Source of the DNA: Biscogniauxia marginata
Lineage: Eukaryota; Ascomycota; Sordariomycetes; Xylariales; Xylariaceae
DNA: 63,826 nucleotides
Direction of reading: 5' to 3'
Assembly (NCBI GenBank): GCA_022695795.1
Contig: MU404198.1
Span: forward strand, 1 to 63,826
Within the stretch, counting starts at the first letter, position 1; the number at the start of each line of letters is the position of its first letter. The notes under the pieces were generated by a model that worked only from the letters and a program-made list of their open reading frames with translations, made no database searches and had not been told where the DNA came from. The translations under genes and the position numbers were made by a program. Positions 11,696-22,559 of this stretch are shown here, piece after piece.

Positions 11696-13568
11696 TTATA
11701 CATGCCTTCTCCTCGCCCACTGTGTTAAATACTCCCGCCCAGCCAACCTATATGTATCCTCCTCCACATAGCTTCCACCCTGTGCCGTAGTCTGCAACAC
11801 TAGGTTCTGCCCGGTCGCACTCGCATTATACGTTGGCCACTGCGGCAGACCTTCGCCGTTCGGATCCCCTTCGTACACAAAGTGTATCCACTGGCTGCTC
11901 ATCTGGTCACTTAGCGCCTGGTACTCAGGCCACGGACCGACCGTCGTCGGGTTGTTGAACACGAACGCAACCTCACTGAAGTGCTGGACGCCCACGTATG
12001 CGGGCGCGAGCTCACCTACCGTCGTGTTGGCGGTGTCGTTCCCAGAACCACTACTCACCCAGGGCCGCGTGTTGAACCGGTAGATGTACGTCGGCGAATG
12101 CTGCGCGTAGTGCCGCGCGTCGTCCAGCCGGGGCGCGTGATAGAACACGTCGCCGACTATCGCAGCGACCCTCTTGTACTGCCACCCTAGGTCAGCGAAG
12201 CGCTCGGTCCCTGTATTCAGCGGGATACCCTGCACCGGGTCGTCCGGGTAGAGATCCATGATGCGCGAGACGGTCGCGTTGGGGAAGTCGAAGCCCGTCT
12301 CGTAGAGGAGATAGTTGCGTAGGTCATCGTCGGTGTTGATAACGCCTACCGGGGCATTGTCCGTCCCCTCATCGGAGTTGGTACCGTAGAGATGCGGGAT
12401 GTGGGCCAATCTTCCTGAGTGTAGAAGTTCGGTGGGATAATTAGGAATGATATCACCGTCTTTATATTCCTATGTTAGTGAGGAAGAACTAACGCGTTTA
12501 CGCATGATAGTATGATTCTGAAATAAATACTTGCCGACAGTTGGGTAAAAACCTGGACCAGCCACAGCCGAAGAGTTCATGAAGGGGTATAGAGTGTCAT
12601 ACTCGATGGTTCGTAGACACTCTAACGTGTCTATAGCTGAGCTGCAGTCCACTTGGTCGACTATCTTGTCATAAATTGGCTGGTACCAGTCCGATCCGTT
12701 GTACCATGCTGTAGATGCGCTACCGCTTTCCTGAATGGAACGGTGGAAGAGCCCATCCGTACGTCCGCCGTAAGACATCAATAGCTGGCCCTGAGTGATA
12801 GTGAGTTAAAAGTATGCATTTCACGAGCTCTGTTAAGTGGCATACCACTGCAAAGGATCCGGCCGATTCACCCCAGATAGTAACCGCTGATGAGTTACCG
12901 CCAAAACTTCCGATGTTCTCCTGTATCCACGCAAGCGCCTTTCGCATGTCTCGCAGGGCTAAGTTGGTGTTTCCAGAGCCCTGTAGTTACTCAACCATAT
13001 GTCCCAAATCTCACTAGGGATGAAGTTCCCTTACCTGGATCTCCCTTGAATACATGTTGCCCCAGCCACCTTTGCGGTAATTGATACTGCAACCAACAAT
13101 AGGCATGTTTATCTCCACAGACTTCTGCACCAGGTATGTAAGGTTATAGTTAGACAGCCCGCTGGTACCATATTGGTAGCTGCCTCCATGAATCCACAAC
13201 ATGACAGGCAGCCCAGCCGTGTTAGAGAGCCCAGCGGGACGCACGATGTTTATGCTCAGACAGTTCTCGCTCATGCCGTATTCCGAATCATTCGGTATAT
13301 CCTGGTCGGGACACGCATTGCCGTATACCTTGGCCGAACGCGTACCGTCCCATTGCTCGTTCAGGGACTGCGGGATGCGGAAGCGGTTTGGTCCCCCAGT
13401 GTCTTGTGCATATGGTATGCCCAAGAAGAGGTCCTGTTCGAATCCTAGCAAAAATAATCCTTCATAGCTGCCGTTCCGTACGGTGACTACGGGGTTGGCA
13501 TGTATGAGCGGCGCCTTTAATAAGAGCAACAACCCCAAACCAAAAGTCCGCAAAAGTGTCATTAGCAT
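11696..13568 (-). CDS. Secreted type-B carboxylesterase/lipase (alpha/beta hydrolase)
   Basis: Four exons, 13568-13035, 12980-12846, 12790-12535 and 12459-11696, giving 562 aa, the normal size for fungal carboxylesterase/cholinesterase-like enzymes. Residues 1-24 form a signal peptide (LGLLLLL core ending near ANP). The oxyanion-hole motif WIHGGSYQYG, the nucleophile GESAGS (Ser217), the acid in GTNSDEG (Glu339) and the His in GVQHFSEV (about 468) form the expected triad. Cysteines at EYGMSENCLS and in the CSSAIDTLEC region fit the family disulfides, and many N-x-S/T sites fit secretion. It should hydrolyse carboxylic esters outside the cell; the substrate is not predictable. Introns 1 and 2 are standard GT-AG (54 and 55 bp). 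Intron 3 is read as GC-AG (75 bp), because only that choice gives the family sequence TVDGDIIPNYP. Confidence 0.92.
12460..12534 (-). other. GC-AG intron (intron 3 of the carboxylesterase)
   Basis: On the minus strand the intron starts GCAAGT, the consensus for GC donors, has a CTAAC branch site and ends ATAAAG. The TAG just after the branch point is too close to be used. No GT donor nearby keeps the frame through DGDIIPNYP. Phase 1. Confidence 0.75.
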
Positions 13569-14951
13569 GTTTTAGGACGACAGAAGAGGAATAGAACTGT
13601 TCAGCTTTTGACAATATAATGAGTCTTCCACGGGAGGATGAGAGCAAGCTCTTGGATTTTCGTTGGATTATTGAAAAGTTGAATTTTAATAGAGAACCGT
13701 TATTGGGGCTGCATCCCTTTCTTATCGGCGCTATTGATGTCCCCGATATGTGGCACCTAGTACTCTACTAGGTAACTCGCCGTCTTCGGCCTCCTGGCGC
13801 TGACTTGGACCATTTTATTCTTATAGGCGACGTCAGCCTTGGCATTGAAGGAACATCTTCAATCATGCGTAAAGTTACGCATGTCTGTTATCTGCTATGA
13901 AACCCTTGATAGCCTAATCGTATACACAATTCTAACTTACCTACCTCTAACGCTAATATCTCTAATTCCCTATGTTCCCTATATACAAATGCCGCATTAG
14001 CTCTTTCGTTTTTCGCTCATCCTAACTTGTTCGTTCCTGGTTCTTACTCGGCTCCTAAGAAACGCTTCGAAAGTCCAGCGGCCGCTAATTCGTCATCACA
14101 ATTATAAATAATTGCAATTAAGTTGACTAAGGCCTAAATAGCTCTTGTAAAAGTTATAAACGCACTATTAATGACGAAACTCGAAAATCGGCCTAGAACG
14201 ACGAGCAATCAGTAATAAATTCCTAAAATTTTGGTTTATAAGTGAGTATACGTATATTTGAATCAGGGGTGGTCTCTTTACAATACTATTCGTTTCTATT
14301 GGTAAATATATTTAGGGCTCGAAAAGGAAACGTGCAATGTTAAGCTTCACTAACGAGCGTTTAACAGGTAGAATCACATCAAACTCTAATAACTCGATGA
14401 ATGTAGGTGTTCTTTGACATAAAATCACCAGAATCACAACATTATTATATATAAAAGGGAACTTGGTGATATCAATACCAATACATCTTCCAAATAACGA
14501 TATATTGGGCCACTCGCTAGACTACTTGTTAGGTAAAGGAGAAGCGGTGTGACAAGGCATCCGTATATTGAGATACAGTATGGAGACTGACCTTCTAGCC
14601 TTTCTCTAGGGCGACGTTACTCCTCTTATATACACTTATACACGTGATGTCAGCTTTAGCCACTATATCCGATAAAATGCAGGCACTACTTTCTGGACGT
14701 ACGACTCGATATTTCTAGTACCAGAGGTGACCGTGTGCTTATATTCGACGAGATAAGAGATGAAGGCATACTCCCTGTCGAGATTCACTTTTTGAGCCCG
14801 CTCGTTTTATCTACACAGCTGCTGACAATCTATTTCCTGGAATCTAAAATATCTATGAGCAATACTTGTCCCCGAACCCCCCGTCTCCAACTTACTTCGC
14901 AGCATTCCTAACAAGAGCTCTAAGCCTTGTTCACGCAGAAACCCCGTGGTA
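13569..14951. other. Intergenic, no gene seen
   Basis: Bounded by the esterase start and the P450 end, both on the minus strand. It is moderately AT-rich and contains no frame, RNA gene or repeat I could support. The part next to 13568 presumably holds the esterase promoter. Confidence 0.5.
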
Positions 14952-16705
14952 TTAGGTAGCACCATCAGGGATACTATCCTCCGACACAATCCCCATAGCC
15001 TTATCTGATCCCGAGAACGTGACATGCCATTTCTTTTCCGGGTCCCTGGGTCGAAGTTCAACTCTGATGTCCTTGTCCGGGATGGGGAAGCCGGCTTGGA
15101 CTGGTGAGTTTTCGCATGGGGGCTCAACCCACTTACCCGCGACAGGCACAACGTCGAACTGAAGCGCTAGCAATGCCGCAAGGGCCATTATCTCGGTACT
15201 GGCAAAATGGCGGCCGGGGCAGAGGACGTGACCACCGCCGAACGCGCGGAACGCAACCCTATTTGGCTTTTTACGGCCTAGCTCCGGTTTGCGTGCGAAT
15301 CGCATGTGGTCGAATCTCCCAGCATCATCACCCCAAGCGGAGACATCAGTATGCTGTACCGGAGCCGGGATCATGAGCATACTCCCCTTTTTAAGAAGTA
15401 CGCACCCGTCCAGGGGCATATCCTCGAGAAGTACGCGTGGTCCTGGATTGACGGCACGGTATCGCAGCGTCTCCTGGAAGGTACTCAAGAGCACAGGGCA
15501 GGATGTCCGGATGCTGGCCAAGTCAATGGAGTAAACTATGCCTGCCTCCTCCTTTTCGTAGTCCTCATGCACGAGAGCCGAAACCTCGCGCCGGATATCG
15601 GCCAACACTTGGTCGTCGGAAAAGATGTGATAGAGAACCCACAGCGCACAAGGGGTCGAATTTCCCAAAACTGCAAAGGTATTGCCGAGCTCCCCGCGCG
15701 CAACGTCTTCAAGACTGAGGCCGAAAAGATCCCGGTGGTGTTCGTAGCGTTTGCGCACAAGGCTGGAAGCTGTTTCGTGCCCGCCCTTGCGCATGTAGTC
15801 GATCATGGCAGCAGCGGCAAGCTCACGCGCACGAAAGAGCTTGGGGAAGAAGAGTGAAGCAAACAGGAAGACAGAAAGAGTTAAGAAACCCGCCTCAAAT
15901 GTCCTACAAGGACTGTTACTAAGGCTGCAGGACTGATTCAAGCTCGATAGGACTGGGGGTTCAGAAGCCCGCTGAGGGAGCCGTAAAGCAATCTCACTTA
16001 CTTCCAAGCATCGGCAATTACAGGATCTCGGTACGGGTTCTATGGCCCCCAAATTGCTTCCGTCGTAGACGTGACCATGATCTGGCGTGACCACTGCCAA
16101 AGCCCAACTTCGACGGTTCCCTGTGCCCTCAGCTTTTCCATGTCGGTAGAAAAGATCTCGATTGACTTCCTATTTATCGCGTCAAGGTCACTCCCGGGCC
16201 CCATGACAGGTGTGATGTATTGGGGCCAGCTCAAGCTGAAGCCATGTTCACTTGTCAGGTCCTGGCGCATTATCTTGACGGCCTCCTTACTCATCCCAAC
16301 GAGGTTGCCTGCGTCGGCTGCAATGGCGGCAAAACTGACAGTGCGCCATTGCTTCTGCAACACCGGGATGAGTTCGGTGGCGTTTACGATATATATTCGA
16401 GAAAATGGTAGCCGAAGGGTGTAGATGGGGAGCTTATACGTGTCCCTAGTCAAGAGATTTGGGTTAGTCCTTGGGGCGGAGGAGGCGTACGCGTCGTTAT
16501 ATGCTCTTCAAACAGAATCAACAAACCTTAGTAGAAGGTAGAAGCATGACTTTTCCCTAATCATTCCAACCAACGGACCGAAGAAAGGAATCTCGGTCAC
16601 GATAGCAGGTGGCTCTTTCACATCCTGGGTCAAGTGGAGGAGAAAGCGAAGAAAAAGGTAAGTGGCAGCTAGGCCTCCAAAGGTGATGGTCACGAAAGAC
16701 GCCAT
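14952..16705 (-). pseudogene. Cytochrome P450 (CYP7/8-like) with an in-frame stop
   Basis: Three exons, 16705-16527, 16445-16002 and 15903-14952, with introns of 81 bp (GTTTGT...CTAAC...TAG) and 98 bp (GTAAGT...TGTAG). The product would be 524 aa. Features: N-terminal membrane anchor (residues 4-25), proline-rich hinge (EPPAIVTEIPFFGPLVG), K-helix ETLR (about 352) and haem loop FGGGHVLCPGRHF (Cys about 436). The style resembles the CYP7/CYP8-like P450s common in fungal sterol-like and secondary metabolism; the substrate is unknown. Codon 195 is TAG (16042-16040), inside a conserved stretch between IWGP and NPYRDP. All else is open and splices cleanly, so this is a recent nonsense allele or a sequencing error. 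A CAG-to-TAG change (CpA to TpA) is the RIP-type substitution. No intron choice removes the stop without deleting core sequence. Confidence 0.82.
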
Positions 16706-16984
16706 GTTTACTCTAGAGCTTGACGGTTGGAAAAGAAAGAAAGGAGAATGAGCTACTACGTGTTTACGGCCATCAACTTAAAAGAAGCTGTGCTGTGCCT
16801 CTTACATCCTTTAAGTAGACTACGCCAACCTTGTCAATCCCCACTCCTTGGCAATATTGGCCTTGTGGGTTAACATACGCATATCACATCTATCTTCAAG
16901 TCAATATGTATAACTCATAGTTAGAGTATCAGCGAGTTCAGGTTCGATTCCTATTATCGCTGTTAGTATCTCGCCGGTGCTCTC

Positions 16985-16999
16985 TCTCTCATATAGTGG
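16985..16999. repeat. Left target-site duplication of the LINE (inferred)
   Basis: The 15 bp TCTCTCATATAGTGG match 14 of 15 bases at 32141-32155, just after the LINE (TAA)n tail. The one mismatch is C here and T there, as expected if the right copy was hit by RIP. Confidence 0.55.
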
Positions 17000-17028
17000 C
17001 ACCTTTCCTTGCATTTATCATCCGTGCG

Positions 17029-18109
17029 CAGGGTTGTGATTAAGTTACTTATTAGTAACTTAAGTTAGTAACTTGCCAAGACTAGTTTTTTAAACCTTTG
17101 ACTAAAACTAGTGCAAGTTAGTCACTCACTTGACTTAAACTAGTGCTAGTTAGTCACTAACTTGACTTAAACTAACTTATATAAGTCAAGTTAATAACTT
17201 AAAAAAAACTAGTAACTTGCCAAGCTTTTTAAAAAATAATTTTAAAATTTAAATATTATTTATAATATGATTAATTAACTTATAATTAACTTATATTATG
17301 TTATAAATTTAAAAAGTAAGTTATATAAACCTATATTTAAAAATAAAATTATTTTATTTATAAATATTAAAATAATTACTATATAAATTAATTAATTTTT
17401 TAATAAACTTTGATTTTTTTTAAAATTAAGATTTATATAAATTATATAAATAATATGTTATTTAATTTATTTTTCAACTTTATAATTATAAGTTATTTAT
17501 TTAACGAGTTATTTAATTTATAATTTTTATTATAAAAAACGTTTACTTTTAATAAAAAGAAAACAATTAAGTTATTTAATTATAAGTTAAAATCTAGGTT
17601 TTTTAATATATTATATAAAAATAAAGTTTAATATAATTTATATAATAAAATATATAAATTTATAATGGATAATTAAAAAGATATTAAAAAATAAATTTAT
17701 TTTTATTTAAAATATTAAATGTAACTTTTTTATAAACTTTACTTTAAATAATTAAATAACTTATTTAATTATTAACTTAAAATTATAAAGTTTATATAAT
17801 AGTTAAAATAACTTTTTAAAAAGGGCTTAAATTAATTTAAATATTAAATGTTTTAATTAAAATTTTAAAAAGCTTAGCAAGTTACTAGTTTTTTTTAAGT
17901 TATTAATTAACTAACTTATAAAAAACTTAAATTAGTTAATGACTTAACTTAAACTAGTATTAGTTAGTTAGTAACTTAACTTAAACTAGTGTTAATTAGT
18001 TAACTTAGTAACTTAAACTAGTATAAGTTAGTCACAAGCCTGACTTAAACTAATAAGTTAGTTAGTAACTTAATTTTAACTAAAAACTATTAGTTTTTTC
18101 ACAACCTTG
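17029..18109. mobile_element. Non-autonomous hAT-type element (1081 bp)
   Basis: The ends are CAGGGTTGTGA (left) and TCACAACCTTG (right), an 11-bp inverted repeat with one G/A mismatch. They are flanked by an 8-bp duplication, TCCGTGCG at 17021-17028 and TTTATACG at 18110-18117; all four differences are C-to-T or G-to-A. Subterminal blocks of about 150-200 bp on both sides consist of many copies of motifs such as AACTTGACTTAAACTAGTG, typical of hAT transposase-binding arrays. The interior is RIP-degraded and shows no transposase. Confidence 0.75.
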
Positions 18110-18767
18110 TTTATACGTAAGTTATTATTAGTGGCAATGTAAATACACCACTAAATACCTTAATAACGCTAGTAATTTAGCTTAATAAGCTAAAAACACT
18201 AAAAAAGCGGTTTAAATGAAGATCTTTAAACTTTACTTTACTTAAATGTTACTACTTTTAATATCGTTACGCTTAATTATAACATTTAAATACCTTTATA
18301 TAATTAAGATATTATTAAAGACTTTAATGGTAACTAATTTTTAATGGCATAAAAAATTAAGTTATAAAGTACTAAGTTATTTTTAAAGCTAGTTATAATT
18401 AAAAAGGATATTAAAAACGCTTTTAATATAAAGTTCTTTTTATAAAATATAATAAATAAATAATATGTTAAATTTAAACGAAAAACTAAAATTTAAAAAG
18501 ACGTTATTATTAAGTTAATAATAACTTCGTTTACTTTTTTTTAAAAAAATAATTAATTTAATTATTATAAAATAACTAAAAAATATATTAAGACCTTTAA
18601 TTAATATTTAAGTTAAATTAAATAAATTTATTTAAGTTTTAAAACCTTTTAAAAGATATACTTTTAATATTATTTAAGCGTTTATATTATTCGTTAAAGC
18701 TTTAATTATACGAATAAATACTTATATATTAATTCGCTTTTTATTTAACGAATTAATTAAACGCTTA

Positions 18768-19202
18768 ACGTGTCTTATAAGCGAGTGGGCCACACAAGCG
18801 AGTAGGCCACTTGATTTCTCATACAAAATCGACTTTTTTAAAAATTCATAACTTTGCGCGTAAAAATCGTAAAAATCTCGGACCTTTTCTTTTAGTTATA
18901 TAATTATAAGGTTTAACTAAAATTAAAATAAAAAAATAAAAGTGAAATATATAAAGAAATACGTAAAAAGGTTCGTGTGTTTTATTTTGATTTTAGTTTT
19001 TACGCGTTTTCTTTTCGCGTTTTTTGAAATTCATTTTTTCGATTTTACTTTTAATTAAACTATATAGTTATATAATTAATAAAAAAGGTTCGAGACTTTT
19101 ACGATTTTTACGTGCAAAGTTATGAATTTTTAAAAAGTCGATTTTATATAGGAAATTAAGTGGCCCACTCGCTTGTGTGGCTTACTCGCTTATAAGACAC
19201 GT
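18768..19202. mobile_element. Fold-back MITE, 435 bp (ACGTGTCTYATAAGCGAGTG family)
   Basis: Perfect TA duplications at 18766-18767 and 19203-19204 flank arms that begin ACGTGTCTTATAAGCGAGTG. The arms are inverted copies for about 165 bp, so most of the element can fold back on itself. The terminal 40 bp hold the motif AAGCGAGTRGGCCAC twice in tandem on each arm. There is no coding capacity. It shares its ends with 44227-46171 and 61190-61596. Confidence 0.9.
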
Positions 19203-20277
19203 TAAAAGCTTTTTAAATATTACTCCCGAGATAATAACTAAAGAGGTTAAGTTATAAATAAACCTTGTTTTAATTAATATTTATATGTTAAAAAATAAAA
19301 TCGACTTTATAATAATTATTATTATGTAAATAATTATTTTTAAAGAGCTAATTAAGAAATTTCGGCTTTTTTTAATAAATAATATAACTTAAAAAATCGA
19401 GAAATAAATTAATATTATTTATTATAACCCCGAGTATTAAGGTTTTCATTTTATTAAGTATTATAATAAGAAGTTTTTATATTGTAATTACAAGGAAAGA
19501 ATAAATTATTACGAATTAATATTTTTAAAGTAATATTAATAATTATCAAGATATATTAATTATTATAGTTTTTTTTTAATAGATTATAACGATTATTTTT
19601 ATAAGCCTTATTAAGTTAACGGAACGATAATACTTTTAAAGTAAATAAAAATAAAAATTATTAAGAAAACCGGTAATTAATAATATGTCATTAAAAACGT
19701 TTTTATAAAGGTTATAATATTCGTTTTATTTTTAAATAAAAACTTTTTATTACGATAAAAATAATAAAGTAAAGGTAATAAGCGAGTTGTTTTTTAATTT
19801 TATTAAAATTATTTTAAAATTTACCTCGGAAAACTTAAAAAAAAATAAATAAGGTAATAGTAATAAATAGTATTATAATAACCCTTATATTGGTATTTTA
19901 AATTTCTAGGTTAATGTTTAAAATATCGGCGATAAAGTATAAAGGAATTATTAAGCGTTTTAACACTTAACCGGCGACGAAATAAGCCGTTAATAAGTTT
20001 TAAATATAATTAAAACAAGGTATAGCTTTTCCTTTTAAAGCGGATATATAAAAAGTAAATATATTATAAATTTATAGCTTTTAAAATTATTAATAGGTTT
20101 TAAATAATATATTTTACTTTTTTTAACGTTATTAAATAAAAAATATAAATATTTTAATAGTTATAAAATTATAAATATTTAAATAAAACGATAATTAAAT
20201 TTAAACTTATTTAAAGTTTAATATATATAGTTTAATAAATTTATAAGATATTAAAAAAACCGTTTTAAAGTTATAAT

Positions 20278-20707
20278 TGTGACGAACCTCCTTGTGTGTT
20301 CCTAGTCAGCTGACTTCACAGGTGAGTACGTACTGGGTTTTCTTGATTTGAAAGTAACAATGGATTGAGATTGTTCAAGAGATTCACAATGCTTTGTTCG
20401 TCAGAGAGATTTCAAGGTACTCTCACTATAGTATCAAAGAGTAACTGTAGTCTTAGATTAATAGCTAAAGAACTGGAATGAATGACTAGACACATGAGAA
20501 ACACCATTCCTTTTATACTTGTTCATTCTACCTTTCATTCCCCACAATTGGTATGTTGGATACCTTTGGATGAGTCTTATCCACACACATCCATATCACG
20601 TGACAATAGGTTGTTTTCCCTTCCAGGATCTATGTCCGGTGCAGAAGCAAGAACAGTGGGAACAGTACCCCTGTCATTTGATTGCTCACCCTGGTCGGTT
20701 CGTAACA
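20278..20707 (-). repeat. Solo LTR of the gypsy family, little RIP
   Basis: It runs TGTGACGAACC...GGTTCGTAACA on the plus strand, so the LTR lies in reverse orientation, with a perfect 5-bp duplication ATAAT at 20273-20277 and 20708-20712. The 230 bp at its R-U5 side match the LTRs at 21915, 29004, 52498 and 59615, but its U3 side is different. Its base composition is nearly normal in the middle of an extreme AT block, so it escaped most RIP. Short open frames inside it are incidental. Confidence 0.9.
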
Positions 20708-21914
20708 ATAATATACGTTAAAAAAAGCTTTTAACTTATTAATTAAAAAACAATAATTAATATATTATAATAATATAATATAATTAAACGTTAATAGTTA
20801 TACTTTTTTAAATTTTTATAAAGAGCTTATAATAAGATTTATTATAAAATACTTTATAACTTTTAAACCTTTTAAAAACTACTTTGTAATAAGTAACACG
20901 AATATAATACCTTAATTAAGAATTAAACATTTATATATTATATAAAGGAAACCGTATAATAAACTAGTTTTTAATATATATTATATAAATTAATTAAGTA
21001 AATTAATTTATAAAAATAAATATGTTCTCGACTTGTCATTTTTTAATATATTATTCGTTAAAGCTTAAATAACGAAAAATTTATTTTTAAATTTAATTAC
21101 TTATTATAAAAAGTCATTTTATAAAGTAAAGATATAAAACCCTTAAAAATATTAAAACCTAGTAAATAATAAAAAAAGATTTAAATAAACTTTATAACTT
21201 AATTAATTTTAAGGTTTATACCTTTTTTATAATAATATTTAACCTTATTAAAATTAACAAAGCCGTAATTACTTTATTATATTTATTATTTAAAGGTATT
21301 AAGATAATAAGTAAATTATATTACATTAAAAGTAAAGTTACTTTTTAATAAATAATAAAATGTTAAATAACGTGGAAAAAATAACAAGAATTTAAAGAAA
21401 TTAATTTAAATAATATAACTCGTAAATCGTTTTTAATAATAATTAAAAAAGTTAAAAAATTTAACGAAACTAAATAAATAATATAATAACTAATAAATAT
21501 TTAATATAAATAATTAATTAATATAAATAAGGTAATTAAATATATATTTTATTAATAATAATAATAAAATAAGTTATTAAAAACCTTATAAAAAGTTAAT
21601 TATTTAATAAAAGCTATTTTATTTTATTATAACTTAAAAATAAAGAATTCTTTTTTAATATAATTATTATGAAAAACCTTTATAACGATAAAAGAAATAA
21701 AGAAATATATAATTAAAGTTTTTTTTACGTTATTAAAAATCGATATTATTATAATAAAATACTTTAAAACGACTTAACTCGTAATAAGGAAATATTATAA
21801 ATAATTATTAAAAAGCTATTTATTATAAAGTTATTACTTTATTATGTAAAGAAATGTAAAAATAATAATAATACTTAAAATAAAAAAAACCGACTTTTTT
21901 ATTTATAAGGTTTA

Positions 21915-22317
21915 TGTTACGGACCCCAGAATGGAACCACGTGCTAGTCACGTGGTTTAACGAGAGAATCAGTGAATCGCTCCTCTTGGCAGAGCGATTT
22001 AGTGATTTAGTGACTTAGTAAATCGCTCCTCTTGGTAAAGCGATTTAGCGATTCACTTGTTTTAAGGAAAAGAGAAATAAGTATAAGTAAATTGGAATTT
22101 CCTTGTATATCTAGTTATTCATTTTTTAACTATTAATTTAAAACTATAATTACTTTTTAATATTATAATAAAAATACCTTAAAACCTCTCTAACGAACAT
22201 AACATTATAAATCAATTAAACTAATCTTAACCTATTATTACCTTTAAATCAAGAAAACCTAGTACGTATTTACCTATGAAGTCAGTTAACTAGAAATACA
22301 TAAGGAGGTTCGTCACA
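21915..22317 (+). repeat. 5' LTR
   Basis: It runs TGTTACGGACC...GGTTCGTCACA. The U3 has a palindrome of two CACGTG boxes (ACCACGTGCTAGTCACGTGGT, about 21937) and two tandem copies of a 28-bp unit containing the hairpin ATCGCTC...GAGCGAT. Its outer (left) half is less RIP-mutated than the same half of the 3' LTR. Confidence 0.92.
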
Positions 22318-22559
22318 TTTTAATAGCTCCTTAATTAGTGCTTAACATTGGTTCAGGAAAAGGGACTTTCAGTCAAACAGTCCCAAGACAAACATACCCC
22401 CTAAAACCAGAGGGCAATAAATAAGAGAACAATAATTAATAAGCTCTTAAACGAAAGCTTTAAGTCCTTTTACGGTACAACAAAAAGGTTTAAAAAAACT
22501 AACACAAAAGTTAATTATAGTTATAACTAAAAAAGAGTTACAAGGAGACACCTTGGAAG

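Noticed and set aside
16040..16042. Explaining the P450 stop by an extra intron
   Set aside because: The only nearby GT/AG pair would be about 36 bp and would delete conserved residues.
14952..16705. Secondary-metabolite cluster around the P450 and esterase
   Set aside because: No PKS, NRPS, terpene synthase or prenyltransferase lies in the island, and the other genes are of housekeeping or unknown type.
16930..16975. tRNA-like T-loop GGTTCGATTCC
   Set aside because: The stem around the loop pairs poorly, and no matching acceptor stem, D-arm or anticodon arm could be drawn.
20482..20734. Two overlapping plus-strand frames
   Set aside because: Both lie inside the solo LTR; they are open only because it escaped RIP.
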